A program made the translations under genes and the position numbers. The notes below the pieces were generated by a model. It searched no databases and was not told the origin of the DNA. It saw only the letters and a list, made by a program, of their open reading frames with translations. A stretch of 64,000 nucleotides of DNA from Phaeobacter cretensis. Its GTDB lineage: Bacteria; Pseudomonadota; Alphaproteobacteria; Rhodobacterales; Rhodobacteraceae. The stretch spans positions 744,001 through 808,000 of the forward strand of contig NZ_JBKBEU010000001.1 in NCBI RefSeq assembly GCF_047372505.1, given 5' to 3'. Shown here piece after piece: positions 42,333 through 50,853 of this stretch. Position 1 is the stretch's first letter, and every line of letters starts with the position of its first letter.

Positions 42333-42689
42333 TTAAATGCGCGGCTTAGGCGCTGGTTCTCGGTCTGAGTCGCCCGAGTTTGGCTCTCCTTTGGGCTCAA
42401 TCAAAAGAACTTTGACTTCTTTTTCTGCTCTGGGGCGATGCACAACACCCTTGGGAACGATGAATAATTCTCCAGCCTTAACCATGCGGGATGGTTCGCC
42501 TTCGATGTCCATCACCATCTCGCCTTCCAGAACGTAAAAGAAGTCATCCGTCGTATCATGTTTATGGTACGGGTATTCGCCAATGAATTTCACCACCATG
42601 ACGTCATTCTGATTGTAATCCGCAATCACATGTGGATCCCAATGGCTCGAGAATTTGGATAGTTTTTCGCTGAGGTTGACGGTCTTCAT
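42333..42689 (-). CDS. Small cupin domain protein
   Basis: A 118-residue single-domain cupin. Motif 1 is YPYHKHDTTDDFFYVLEGEMVM (cited as YPYHKHDTTDDFFYVLEGEM), with two His and an acidic residue of the metal site, and motif 2 is GELFIVPKGVVHRPRA with the third His. The tail is Pro/Asp/Glu-rich. The reaction is unknown; such proteins bind a metal and small ligands. The start MKTVNLSEKL is preferred over a TTG 20 codons earlier that gives a His-rich, family-unlike N-terminus. It is isolated, beside repeat debris. Confidence 0.85.
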   Translation of the reverse strand: MKTVNLSEKLSKFSSHWDPHVIADYNQNDVMVVKFIGEYPYHKHDTTDDFFYVLEGEMVMDIEGEPSRMVKAGELFIVPKGVVHRPRAEKEVKVLLIEPKGEPNSGDSDREPAPKPRI

Positions 42690-43471
42690 GTCGATTATTT
42701 CCCTGCATGGTGCAGAATAATTCTTCACATGGTCCGGATGATGATGCAACTACAGCGACAGCTAGCTAGATCCACATAGCAGCCGTTGATGACCGGCGCG
42801 TCATCGGCCATGGCTGAGGCTTTCCCCTGAACGGCTGCTTGTGGGAAATCCGGCCGACGTTTCCGCGCCTGCGAGCTAGCGATTGCAGCAGGCAGCACGA
42901 ATGTCTACTTAGGGCTGCCTCCGGCCACCTGACGATGCTCAGTCAGCCGTCCAGACGCGCGATCATGACGCCGCCGCTGCAAAGGCTGCTTTGCGCCCCA
43001 AAACCTGCATGATGCTACAGTGTGACCCGATGCCGGCTTCGCAGTTGAAACATCTAGCTCAACTTCCTTTTTCCACGCAGTATTTGGCTTCTTAGACGTG
43101 ATCGACCATCCCGCGTTTTAAGCTCTGTAACATCATCATCTAGGTCTTCCTCGGTTTCCCAGAAATCAACGCTGCCGTTCAGGCGCGCTCAGGACGCTGC
43201 GCTTCGGCAAAGCAGATCCGAACCCTCTCTGTTTAACGCGGCACCGTCCCTCAATGACGGCTGTTTCGGCGCTGTCGATGTCCAACTATTCAACCTGGCC
43301 CGAGGTCGCCGTAAGGCCAATGACGACCTGACAGAGAGCAGCCCACTGCAAATTGTGCTGCGAACCGGCGTCAGCTTAATGGAAATTCGCAAAAAACTGA
43401 TCTCTTCTCATAGCAGCCCAAGCGATCGAACTCCTAGGTTTGAGATGTACGGCAACACAAGGAAATCGAAA
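42690..43471. other. Gene-free stretch with repeat debris
   Basis: Holds the composite copy of the dispersed repeat (42788-42970). Between about 43190 and 43450 a plus-strand frame reads like worn protein sequence (for example DVQLFNLARGRRKANDDLTE) without a start, and the opposite strand is also open, so a decayed gene is possible but cannot be named. Confidence 0.45.
42788..42970 (+). repeat. Dispersed intergenic repeat, composite copy
   Basis: The first 122 bp match the repeat at 7087-7209 (about 70-75%), and the last 53 bp (42918-42970) match 3271-3323 (48 of 53). This copy therefore joins pieces that occur separately at the other two sites. Confidence 0.65.
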
Positions 43472-43708
43472 ATGAAACGCTTCAACACCATCACAAAACT
43501 GACTGCGACACCCGCTCTCATCATCACTCTGTCAGCCAGCGGCGCCATGGCGCAACCAGCTCATCACGACCGTTCAGCGGCGCCTCACAGCACGCATACG
43601 ATCGCTCACGAGAAAGCAACGTCTAACACCGAGACAAAACCAGTGCCACTGGAGCGACGAAGCAAACTCATCACGGCGTACACACACAATTTCAGATCAC
43701 ATACATAG
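43472..43708 (+). CDS. Short secreted protein, possibly truncated
   Basis: A 78-residue protein from an ATG with AAGGA eight bases upstream. Residues 1-28 form a good signal peptide (hydrophobic stretch PALIITLSASGAMAQ). The mature part is His/Ser/Thr-rich (PAHHDRSAAPHSTHTIAHE) and then basic. I recognise no family. The C-terminus ends abruptly in YTHNFRSHT and the gene lies beside debris, so it may be the front of a broken gene. Confidence 0.5.
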   Translation: MKRFNTITKLTATPALIITLSASGAMAQPAHHDRSAAPHSTHTIAHEKATSNTETKPVPLERRSKLITAYTHNFRSHT

Positions 43709-43895
43709 GTAAGGAAAACACGGGCGCGCTTCTGATATCAGCGAAAAATGTGCTTAGTATACTGGGGAATAGTGCGTTCCAAAAACAGCGGAGTTCGCTG
43801 TGGCAAGTGGTGGGGCGCTCAGCGAGAACTGGATGGGACAGCCCACATTCGCTATACTATTTGCACATATCTAAGAGATGGGTTGGGAGAACGGC

Positions 43896-44213
43896 ATGAT
43901 CCGCGCATTCCGAAATCTTGTTGAACGCCAGATATCGAAGGCACAGACCGGCGGTCAGTTGCAAGGGCTGGACGGTGCAGGCAAGCCACTCCCCGACCGC
44001 CGGGCCGAGACCTTTGAGGATGCCGGAGTGGCCGTCGGCATGCGAACGATGGCGCAGGCGGGTGTGTTGCCAGAAGAGTTTCCTCTGAAAGCGCAGCTCG
44101 CGACAGCACGTAAAGATTACCTTGCATTGAACGACCTAAGCGCGCGCAGGGCCGCCATGGCCCGGATCTCGGATTTGGAAATGCGCTACAATTATGGCAC
44201 GGGATGCGCGTAG
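43896..44213 (+). CDS. DUF1992 (DnaJC28-like) protein
   Basis: A 105-residue protein with the DUF1992 pattern: LVERQISKAQTGGQLQGLDGAGKPLPDR, here cited as LVERQISKAQTGGQLQ and LDGAGKPLPDR, in which the G-x-G-K-P-L turn is diagnostic. The rest is helical. The family is found alone in bacteria and fused to J domains elsewhere; function unknown. GGGAG before the ATG at 43896 favours that start over one six codons earlier. Confidence 0.85.
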   Translation: MIRAFRNLVERQISKAQTGGQLQGLDGAGKPLPDRRAETFEDAGVAVGMRTMAQAGVLPEEFPLKAQLATARKDYLALNDLSARRAAMARISDLEMRYNYGTGCA

Positions 44214-44271
44214 GTCCTTTCTACGCTAGTGCCCTGCGGAACGCTCCGCCTTTCCAACAAAGGATCAGACT

Positions 44272-44634
44272 GTGACTGCAAGACTGGGACGTTTGCTCAT
44301 CTACACTAAAAAACTCGATGAGATGATCGCGTTTTACAGCGTGCATTTTGGGTATCGACCACACCGCAAAGACAACGACCGTATCGTTGAACTATCGCCC
44401 ACCGGGCTAGGTCTGCCGCTTCTCCTGCACCCGGCATCCAAAGGCCAAAAGGAGGGGCAGGTCTTGGTCAAACTGGTGTTCGACGTTCGAGATGTCGACG
44501 CCTTCTGCACCGCAGCCAAGGTCAACGGCCTGGTCTTTGGCCCCATTCATCATGCCGATGGCTACAGCTTTGCAAACGCAAAAGATCCATCGAACAACGC
44601 GATCTCCGTCTCGAGCCGGGCTTTTGTCCCCTGA
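44272..44634 (+). CDS. VOC superfamily (glyoxalase-like) protein
   Basis: A 120-residue protein starting with GTG at 44272. Two beta-alpha-beta-beta-beta modules are visible: RLLIYTKKLDEMIAFYSVHFGY and LVKLVFDVRDVDAFCTAAKVNG, with the last strand FANAKDPSNNAISVSSR. Metal ligands are not obvious. Activity cannot be predicted. It may be a separate unit between the DUF1992 gene and the aldolase. Confidence 0.82.
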   Translation: MTARLGRLLIYTKKLDEMIAFYSVHFGYRPHRKDNDRIVELSPTGLGLPLLLHPASKGQKEGQVLVKLVFDVRDVDAFCTAAKVNGLVFGPIHHADGYSFANAKDPSNNAISVSSRAFVP

Positions 44635-44847
44635 GGCGTGATCTGCTCTGCCAGTTATGGCCCTGTTTGGCTCTGGAAACGATGGTTTGAAGATCCCATC
44701 CGCGGCCATTCGCCCAGATGCGGGCCATTCATCCCACTGTTAGCGTCGTCGTTAGCGCAACCAACTGATGCTAATAGTTGTTTCCTGCGGCAAGCGCGGT
44801 ATAGACGGTGCCAGACAGACAATCCCTTTCCGTGGAGGCCCGACACA

Positions 44848-45750
44848 ATGGCGCAAGAAACCTCGACCCAGACCGCTCAGCTTGATCGTATCGCAAACGG
44901 CAAGGGCTTCATTGCGGCGCTCGACCAGTCCGGCGGCTCCACCCCAAAAGCGCTGGCGCTCTATGGCGTAACCGAAGAAGCCTACGGCAATGATGAGGAG
45001 ATGTTTGGCGAAATCCAGAAAATGCGCGCGCGCATCATCACTGCGCCGGATTTCAACAGCGACAAGATTCTTGGTGCGATCCTGTTTGAAAAAACCATGG
45101 ATGCCGCCATCGACGGAACACCTGTACCTGCCTATCTGTGGGACAACTGTGGCGTTGTTCCCTTTCTCAAAGTGGACAAAGGCCTTGCTGATGAGGCCGA
45201 CGATGCCCAGACCATGAAACCAATGCCTGATCTGGATGCGCTGCTGTCGCGTGCCGCGCAGGCCGGGATCTTTGGCACCAAGATGCGCTCCGTCATCAAG
45301 GGCGCAAATGCGACGGGCATCAAGAATGTCGTCGGTCAGCAATTTGCCGTCGGCCGCCAGATTGCAGCCGCCGGCCTGCTGCCCATCATCGAGCCAGAGG
45401 TGGATATCCATTCCGCCACCAAATCCGAGGCAGAAGCCCTGTTGAAGGATGCCATTCAGGCAGAGCTGAACGCGCTGCCCACAGACACCAAAGTGGCGTT
45501 AAAACTGACCATTCCGACAGAAGCAGGCCTTTACGATGACCTCGCTGCCCACGCAAATGTGGTGCGGGTTGTTGCGCTATCCGGCGGTTACACAACCGAT
45601 GACGCTTGTGAAAAACTGGCTGGAAACGCCACCATGATCGCGTCCTTCAGCCGCGCGTTGACCGAAGGCCTGAATGTCGCGATGAGCAACGATGACTATA
45701 ACTCGGCGCTGGGAACCAACATCGACAAAATCTACCGCGCTTCGATCTGA
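44848..45750 (+). CDS. Fructose-bisphosphate aldolase, class I
   Basis: Cleaves fructose 1,6-bisphosphate by a Schiff-base mechanism. The 300-residue protein resembles the short bacterial class I enzymes: NGKGFIAALDQSGGSTPKAL, EEMFGEIQKMRARIITAPDF, VPFLKVDKGLADEADDAQTMKP, IFGTKMRSVIK, PIIEPEVDIHS, VALKLTIPTEAGLY and RVVALSGGYTTDDA. The Lys in KLTIPT is the likely Schiff-base residue. GTGGAGG before the ATG supports the start; the frame is open further upstream without family pattern. A strong terminator follows. Confidence 0.94.
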   Translation: MAQETSTQTAQLDRIANGKGFIAALDQSGGSTPKALALYGVTEEAYGNDEEMFGEIQKMRARIITAPDFNSDKILGAILFEKTMDAAIDGTPVPAYLWDNCGVVPFLKVDKGLADEADDAQTMKPMPDLDALLSRAAQAGIFGTKMRSVIKGANATGIKNVVGQQFAVGRQIAAAGLLPIIEPEVDIHSATKSEAEALLKDAIQAELNALPTDTKVALKLTIPTEAGLYDDLAAHANVVRVVALSGGYTTDDACEKLAGNATMIASFSRALTEGLNVAMSNDDYNSALGTNIDKIYRASI

Positions 45751-45797
45751 GATCGGCGTCCCTGATCGATCAGGGGCATAGCTATACTAAGCTATTG

Positions 45798-45833
45798 GGG
45801 GGGTGAGGCGTGTTTGCGTATCGCCCCTTTTTT
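45798..45833 (+). terminator. Intrinsic terminator after aldolase
   Basis: An imperfect GC stem (GGGGTGAGGCG against CGTATCGCCCC) ends in a run of six T. A smaller palindrome, CCTGATCGATCAGG, precedes it near 45762. Confidence 0.75.
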
Positions 45834-45865
45834 GTGAACGGGTCCTTTTGAGAATCAGGCCTTGT

Positions 45866-47215
45866 TCAATCCCCTTTTGCGGTGTCCCGTATGGCTTGAC
45901 GCACCGTCTGGAAAATCTCACTCATCGCTTCAATTGGCGTGCCACCAAAGGCCAATCGCAAAGCCTGCGGCACGGCTGACGTGGTGGCAAAGGCATCCGC
46001 ACCGGACACCGACAGACCTTGCGCTTGCAACCGGGCTAAAATCGGTTCTGCCCGCAGGCCAGTTGGTAGCGGCACCCAAGCAAAGCCCGCATTGCGATGC
46101 GAGAGCAGAAGGATGTCGCCAAAGGCATCGGTCAGCAACTGCTGTCGCATCGCCCCATCCGTACGTCGGGACTCCTCGGACTGGGCGAGCGTCCCATCGC
46201 TGATCCAGCCCGTGACCAGCGCGGAAATCAGCGCCGGTGCGTTCCAAGTGGTCGCACGGATTGCCTCAATTAGTCGGGGGTTATGAGCCTCACCGGACAA
46301 AACATACCCGAGCCGCAACCCCGTCGCGAGGCTCTTGGAAAAGCCGCCAATATGTACAGTGCGCTCGGGCGCAAGTGCGTGGAAGCTGGGTGGTGGATCT
46401 GTCTCAAGAAACGCATAGGCTGCGTCCTCAATGATCAGGAGATCATATGTCCGCGCAACCTCAACCAGTCGCAACCGTGTCTGCGTATCCATCACTGCAC
46501 CCAATGGATTGTGGACAGTTGGCATCAGGTAAATCGCGCGGAGGGGCCGGGTTTTACATGCACCCTCCAACGCTGTCGGGTCCATAACACCGTCTGCCCC
46601 AGCCACCGGTAGCAGATCGAGCCCCTGCAGGCCCGCGACTGATTTAAAACCGGGATAGGTCAGAGGGTCCACCGCCACCAGATCACCGCGTTTTAACAGG
46701 CCCAAGGCCACAACGGCTAATCCGTGCTGGCCGCCAGAGGTCACCAGCAGCTGGTTCGGGTCAACCGGTCCTAATGTGTCGCCCTGGGCCTGACCCAACC
46801 AATCCGCTATGATCCGGCGTTCATGTATGCGCCCGCCATGGGGTTGGTAGCGTAGCATGACCTCAATGTCGCCACCCGAGGCTAGCCGCCGTAATCCGTC
46901 ACGCAACATATCCGCATCGCCCGGCGCCGCAGGCATGTTGAACACCAGGTCAACCAGATCATCTGCGGCGGTCTGCTGCATTCCCAGCGCAACCGGGATC
47001 TCAAGATCGCGCACAAAAGTGCCGCGACCCGCCTCACCCACCACCACACCGCGACGTTCCAGCTCGCCATACGTTCGGGTCGCTGTCGCCAACGCCACCC
47101 CGAACTGTTCCGCAAACGCCCGATGTGTTGGCAATCGCGTGCCAGGCATCAGTTTTCCATTTTCAATGGTCGCTACGATCTGATCCGCAAGGGCAAGGTA
47201 TCGAGGTTTGGGCAT
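45866..47215 (-). CDS. MocR-type (GntR plus aminotransferase) regulator
   Basis: A 449-residue fusion: a GntR winged helix at 1-70 (PGTRLPTHRAFAEQFGVALATATRTYGELERRG, cited as PGTRLPTHRAFAEQFGVAL and ATRTYGELERRG) and a class I aminotransferase domain after a linker. The PLP Lys is in IGGFSKSLATGLRLGYV, the Asn-Pro motif in PTVHNPLGAVM, the Asp-Ala in IIEDAAYAFL. MocR proteins use PLP adducts as ligands to control amino acid, vitamin B6 or transport genes. It is divergent from an MFS transporter with a palindrome between, so that transporter is the likely target. Confidence 0.93.
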   Translation of the reverse strand: MPKPRYLALADQIVATIENGKLMPGTRLPTHRAFAEQFGVALATATRTYGELERRGVVVGEAGRGTFVRDLEIPVALGMQQTAADDLVDLVFNMPAAPGDADMLRDGLRRLASGGDIEVMLRYQPHGGRIHERRIIADWLGQAQGDTLGPVDPNQLLVTSGGQHGLAVVALGLLKRGDLVAVDPLTYPGFKSVAGLQGLDLLPVAGADGVMDPTALEGACKTRPLRAIYLMPTVHNPLGAVMDTQTRLRLVEVARTYDLLIIEDAAYAFLETDPPPSFHALAPERTVHIGGFSKSLATGLRLGYVLSGEAHNPRLIEAIRATTWNAPALISALVTGWISDGTLAQSEESRRTDGAMRQQLLTDAFGDILLLSHRNAGFAWVPLPTGLRAEPILARLQAQGLSVSGADAFATTSAVPQALRLAFGGTPIEAMSEIFQTVRQAIRDTAKGD

Positions 47216-47233
47216 AAGATGACCGTATCTATG

Positions 47234-47249
47234 ACAATATTAAAATTGT
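47234..47249. promoter_or_regulatory. Candidate MocR operator
   Basis: ACAATATTAAAATTGT has 5-bp inverted arms in the 88-bp gap between the divergent regulator and transporter starts. The AT-rich centre could also be promoter sequence. Position supports control of both genes. Confidence 0.4.
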
Positions 47250-47303
47250 GATGACTCCTGTGTCATGGCAATTCGAACCCAAGTCAATCCAAGAGGTTCA
47301 TCG

Positions 47304-48473
47304 ATGCCCCATGCTCTCGCTACCGCACTTCTGACACTCAGCCTTTTCACCGTGACATTTGCGGTTAACCTTCAGGCCCCGCTCTATGATGTCTACGCAG
47401 CCGAAAGCGATGTTGGTGCCACTGCTGTCACCATTGCCTTTGCCGCCTATGTCGCCGGGCTAGTGCCGACGCTGATGTTTCTGGGCGGTCTTTCCGACCG
47501 GATCGGACGACGGTTGCCGATAGCGGCGGCACTGTTGCTTGGCGTAGTGGCAACGGGCATTTTAATCCTGTGGCCCAGCTGGACCAGCCTTGTCATCGCA
47601 CGCGGGCTCTTGGGCGTGGGCACCGGGCTGGCGACGACGGCCGGCACCGCCTATATGGCCGAACTTCTTGGTGAAGCGCGTGCAAGAACCGCAGCTTTGA
47701 TCACCGCTTCGGCGACCTCGCTCGGATTTGGTGGCGGCGCTTTGGCAACCGGCGTCAGCCTTGGGCTGCAAGGTTCGACGTTGCTGCCCGCCAGCTATAT
47801 CGCACTCTTTCTGGCCGCCCCTATCCTGGCAGCACTAGCGCTGAGTTTGCCCCGTGCTGACCGCCTCCGCAAAGTCTCCCTGCTACGCTTGCCCAGCTTT
47901 CCGCAAGGTACCTGGGTCTACGGCTCGGCCATGGCTTTGGCCTGGTCCACCACCGGAATGACCATCGCCGTTGTCCCGCTTGAACTAGCCGCAAACCAAC
48001 TGGGCAGTTGGACCGGGCTCGTGATTTTTCTGGCTATCTTCGTAGGGTTTCTCTGCCAACCTTTTGCAAAGCGTTTAAGCAATCCGCGGTCTCTCGCCGT
48101 TGGCTTTGTGTTGATCCCGCTCGGCTTTACCGTGCTGCTCGCCGGTGTCTGGTACAAATTCCTGCTACTGGTCCTTGTCGGCACCTGCATCACCAGTGCG
48201 GCCAGCTATGGCTTTACCTATCTCGCGTCTCTGGCTGAGGTATCGTTGCGGGCACCGGAAGATCGCGCAAGGGCCACCGCGGGGTTATTCGTGTACGCCT
48301 ATTGCGGGTTCTCATTGCCAGCGATTGCGACTGGTGCTTTGGCTGACATGATCGGCTTGCCCCATGCGATGCTGGTCTTTGGCGCAGCACAGGTACTCGC
48401 GACCGCTCTTATTGTGGCACTATGGCGCAGCAAGGTGACGGCGCGCAGCTATCTCGCCCCGACCCCGCCTTAG
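47304..48473 (+). CDS. MFS transporter
   Basis: A 389-residue, 12-helix major facilitator. The loop 2-3 signature is FLGGLSDRIGRRLPIAAAL and a related one lies before helix 9; LVIARGLLGVGTGLATTAGTAYMAELLGEARARTAALI (part: RGLLGVGTGLATTAGTAYM) is typical of helix 4-5. Substrate unknown; the divergent MocR regulator hints at an amino acid or amine. The ATG at 47304 has AGAGG upstream and is preferred to one 13 codons earlier. Confidence 0.92.
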   Translation: MPHALATALLTLSLFTVTFAVNLQAPLYDVYAAESDVGATAVTIAFAAYVAGLVPTLMFLGGLSDRIGRRLPIAAALLLGVVATGILILWPSWTSLVIARGLLGVGTGLATTAGTAYMAELLGEARARTAALITASATSLGFGGGALATGVSLGLQGSTLLPASYIALFLAAPILAALALSLPRADRLRKVSLLRLPSFPQGTWVYGSAMALAWSTTGMTIAVVPLELAANQLGSWTGLVIFLAIFVGFLCQPFAKRLSNPRSLAVGFVLIPLGFTVLLAGVWYKFLLLVLVGTCITSAASYGFTYLASLAEVSLRAPEDRARATAGLFVYAYCGFSLPAIATGALADMIGLPHAMLVFGAAQVLATALIVALWRSKVTARSYLAPTPP

Positions 48474-48611
48474 TCATGTCCGTAGCCATCTCCGGCCCCA
48501 GACCCCACAGCACTAAACAAATGTACAACGACGCAAGGCAATGCAACAATTCAGCGGCAGCTGCGAACCAGTGTCACGCGGCCCTGAACAGCTCAGAAGG
48601 CAGAGCCTGCG

Positions 48612-49352
48612 ATGTACGACCCAAAGGGAAACGCCAAGGACAAGGCTGCACAGCCTGTGCACTTTATCGAGGCCGAACCGCCAGCGCATCTGCGTGGCAT
48701 AGTTCACAGATTTCTGGAGCTGAAGACCACCGCGGTGCTGAAAGCAGATTATCGCTTTCATGCATTGCCGGATGCCTGCGTCTATGTGGTGTTTGATCAA
48801 TTGAACCGAGACATCACCGGGGTATCCAAACTGCGCGCAGTGTCTGAAGAGTTCAACCTTGGCCGTCAGTTTCATTTTGTGAATATCCGGTTCCTGCCCG
48901 GTGTCTGGCAGACAAATTGCGCTCCACTGTCTTATGGCTTGATTACAGAGCCCTACCTTGGCGAGTTGCACTTGGCGCAGCTGAACCGGGATCTCGCGGG
49001 CCTTCCATTCTCAGACCAGCAATCACTGCTAGTGGGGTTGGTGGAACAATTGGTCGAACAAAAAACTGTGCAGGCGAACCCGATTACCTCTCAGATTTTT
49101 CAACATCTCGATCAGATCAGCTCTGTTGCTGATATGGCTGAGATCTGCCAGATCTCAGCGCGGCAACTGCAACGGGTCCTGAAACGCAGCACCGGGTTCG
49201 CGCCACATGATTTCCTGAAAATCCTGCGACTGCAGCAATCTCTGAATGGCAATGACACCTGGTCCTATGCCGATCAGTCCCATTTTATCCATTCGTTTCG
49301 CAAGGCGACGGGATATACGCCGGGGCGCTACGCCCGCGAATTCGATGTCTGA
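48612..49352 (+). CDS. AraC family transcriptional regulator
   Basis: A 246-residue regulator. The N-terminal 150 residues include FLPGVWQTNCAPLSYGLITEPY, a ligand-domain type seen in AraC proteins with an N-terminal DUF6597-like fold. The C-terminal double helix-turn-helix covers about 165-245, with ISARQLQRVLKRSTGFAPHDFLKILRLQQSL (cited as SARQLQRVLKRSTGFAPHDF) and YADQSHFIHSFRKATGYTPGRY. Effector unknown. The VOC gene 68 bp downstream is a likely partner or target. Confidence 0.9.
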   Translation: MYDPKGNAKDKAAQPVHFIEAEPPAHLRGIVHRFLELKTTAVLKADYRFHALPDACVYVVFDQLNRDITGVSKLRAVSEEFNLGRQFHFVNIRFLPGVWQTNCAPLSYGLITEPYLGELHLAQLNRDLAGLPFSDQQSLLVGLVEQLVEQKTVQANPITSQIFQHLDQISSVADMAEICQISARQLQRVLKRSTGFAPHDFLKILRLQQSLNGNDTWSYADQSHFIHSFRKATGYTPGRYAREFDV

Positions 49353-49420
49353 TATCTACAATACACATCCCTGACGACTGGCTAGGTTGATTGCATAACG
49401 ACAGCCGAAGGGAATGTGAT

Positions 49421-49801
49421 ATGACCAAGATGAACGCAGTTGGATGGTTCGATATCTATGTGGACAATATGGACCGGGCCGTAGCTTTTTATGAGGCCGT
49501 GCTTGCCACCAAGCTGGAGCCGATGGGTGATCCAACCGGAGAAGCCCAGATGATGAGTTTCCCAACCGAGATGAACGCATATGGGGCCGGTGGTGCTCTG
49601 AATAAGTCACCCCATGCAGGGCCGGGAATAGGCGGCACCGTGATTTATTTCCTCGCGGAGGATTGCGGCGAAGAAGAATCTCGTGTGGCCGACGCAGGCG
49701 GAATGGTGGTGCAGCCGAAATTCTCAATCGGAGACTATGGGTTTGTCACACTGTGCAAGGATACCGAAGGCAACCTATTCGGTATCAGCTCAATGAAGTA
49801 A
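49421..49801 (+). CDS. VOC family protein
   Basis: A 126-residue glyoxalase/bleomycin-resistance-like protein: VGWFDIYVDNMDRAVAFYEAVL opens the first module (cited as GWFDIYVDNMDRAVAFYEAV), GTVIYFLAEDCGEEESRVADAGG the second, and LCKDTEGNLFGISSMK the end. It resembles the PhnB/YdhR-type group used as lactoylglutathione-lyase-like proteins of unknown reaction. GAAGGGAA before the ATG supports the start. It follows the AraC gene closely on the same strand. Confidence 0.88.
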   Translation: MTKMNAVGWFDIYVDNMDRAVAFYEAVLATKLEPMGDPTGEAQMMSFPTEMNAYGAGGALNKSPHAGPGIGGTVIYFLAEDCGEEESRVADAGGMVVQPKFSIGDYGFVTLCKDTEGNLFGISSMK

Positions 49802-49916
49802 GATATTTGCATGCGCAGGCCGGTCTGATTGAGGACCGGCCCATCTAAGTCAGCGTTGCAGCCAAAATCTAAGTAAACACGAACCTGCAGAAAATCCGGC
49901 TCACATTAACGCCGGC

Positions 49917-50699
49917 TTACTTAAACACCGGCGCGCGTTTTTGCATCTGGGCTGCAACAACTTCCATCTGCTCGGGTTTGCCGATCAGGCCGACCTGCAT
50001 ACGGGATTCTTCCAGCAGTACCTCGTTGCGATCTGCGGATTCTGCAGTCTCGATCAGGGATTTTGCCGCGCTGATAGCAGCCGGGCTTTGGCCTGCAATC
50101 ATCTCCGCCAGTTCTGCCGCGCGGGCATTCGGATCCTCGGCTAGCTCTGTAACCAGCCCCCAATCAAGCGCTTGCGGTGCCTCGATCTTTTCCGCCGTGT
50201 AGGTCAAGCGCCGCAGCACGTCAGAGCGCAGTAGACGCGGCAATAACACCATGCCGCCCATATCCGGCACGATGCCCCATTTCATCTCCATCACCGAAAA
50301 CCGCGCATCCGGGGCGGCAATACGGATATCTGCCCCGAGCGCGAGCTGCAGCCCGCCGCCAAAAGCAACCCCATTGATCGATGCGATGACGGGCATCGGC
50401 AGGCGACGCCAGACCATCGCAACTTCCTGTACCTGATTGGCATCGTCATAAGCGCGGCTCATTAGCCAGTCTTCGGGGTTTTGCATCCCCATCTGAGCAA
50501 AGCTCATCAGATCAAGCCCAGCGCAAAACGCCTTGCCTTCGCCCGACAGGATCACCACCCGCGCCTTACTGTCCATCAGGCTTTGGCCTGCGGCGATGAT
50601 TTCCTCAATCATCTGACTGTCTAGAGCGTTCATCTTGTCGCCGCGGGTCAGCGTGACTCGTGCGATGTGGTTCTCGATCTCTACCGATACCCGTGCCAT
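49917..50699 (-). CDS. Enoyl-CoA hydratase/isomerase (crotonase) family protein
   Basis: A 260-residue crotonase. The oxyanion-hole segments are GKAFCAGLDLMSF and INGVAFGGGLQLALGADIRIA (cited as NGVAFGGGLQLALGADIRIA). At the usual catalytic positions, the segment MEMKWGIVPDMGGM has Trp-Gly-Ile-Val-Pro-Asp; one typical hydratase Glu is thus replaced and the reaction may be isomerisation or another crotonase chemistry. The start at 50699 has AAGGAGG six bases upstream. It is divergent from an aminotransferase gene. Confidence 0.92.
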   Translation of the reverse strand: MARVSVEIENHIARVTLTRGDKMNALDSQMIEEIIAAGQSLMDSKARVVILSGEGKAFCAGLDLMSFAQMGMQNPEDWLMSRAYDDANQVQEVAMVWRRLPMPVIASINGVAFGGGLQLALGADIRIAAPDARFSVMEMKWGIVPDMGGMVLLPRLLRSDVLRRLTYTAEKIEAPQALDWGLVTELAEDPNARAAELAEMIAGQSPAAISAAKSLIETAESADRNEVLLEESRMQVGLIGKPEQMEVVAAQMQKRAPVFK

Positions 50700-50853
50700 A
50701 GCTGGCCTCCTTCTTCTCTTATGCCTTGTTTGACTATCAGACTGCCCCGGATTCTGTGGCCGTACCAGTGTAACGCCGGGGCAAAGGAGGCTGGTTGCCG
50801 CGTGGCCTGTACCAGCTCTTGCCCGAAAGCGCGTGATCACGTTATCTGCCACC

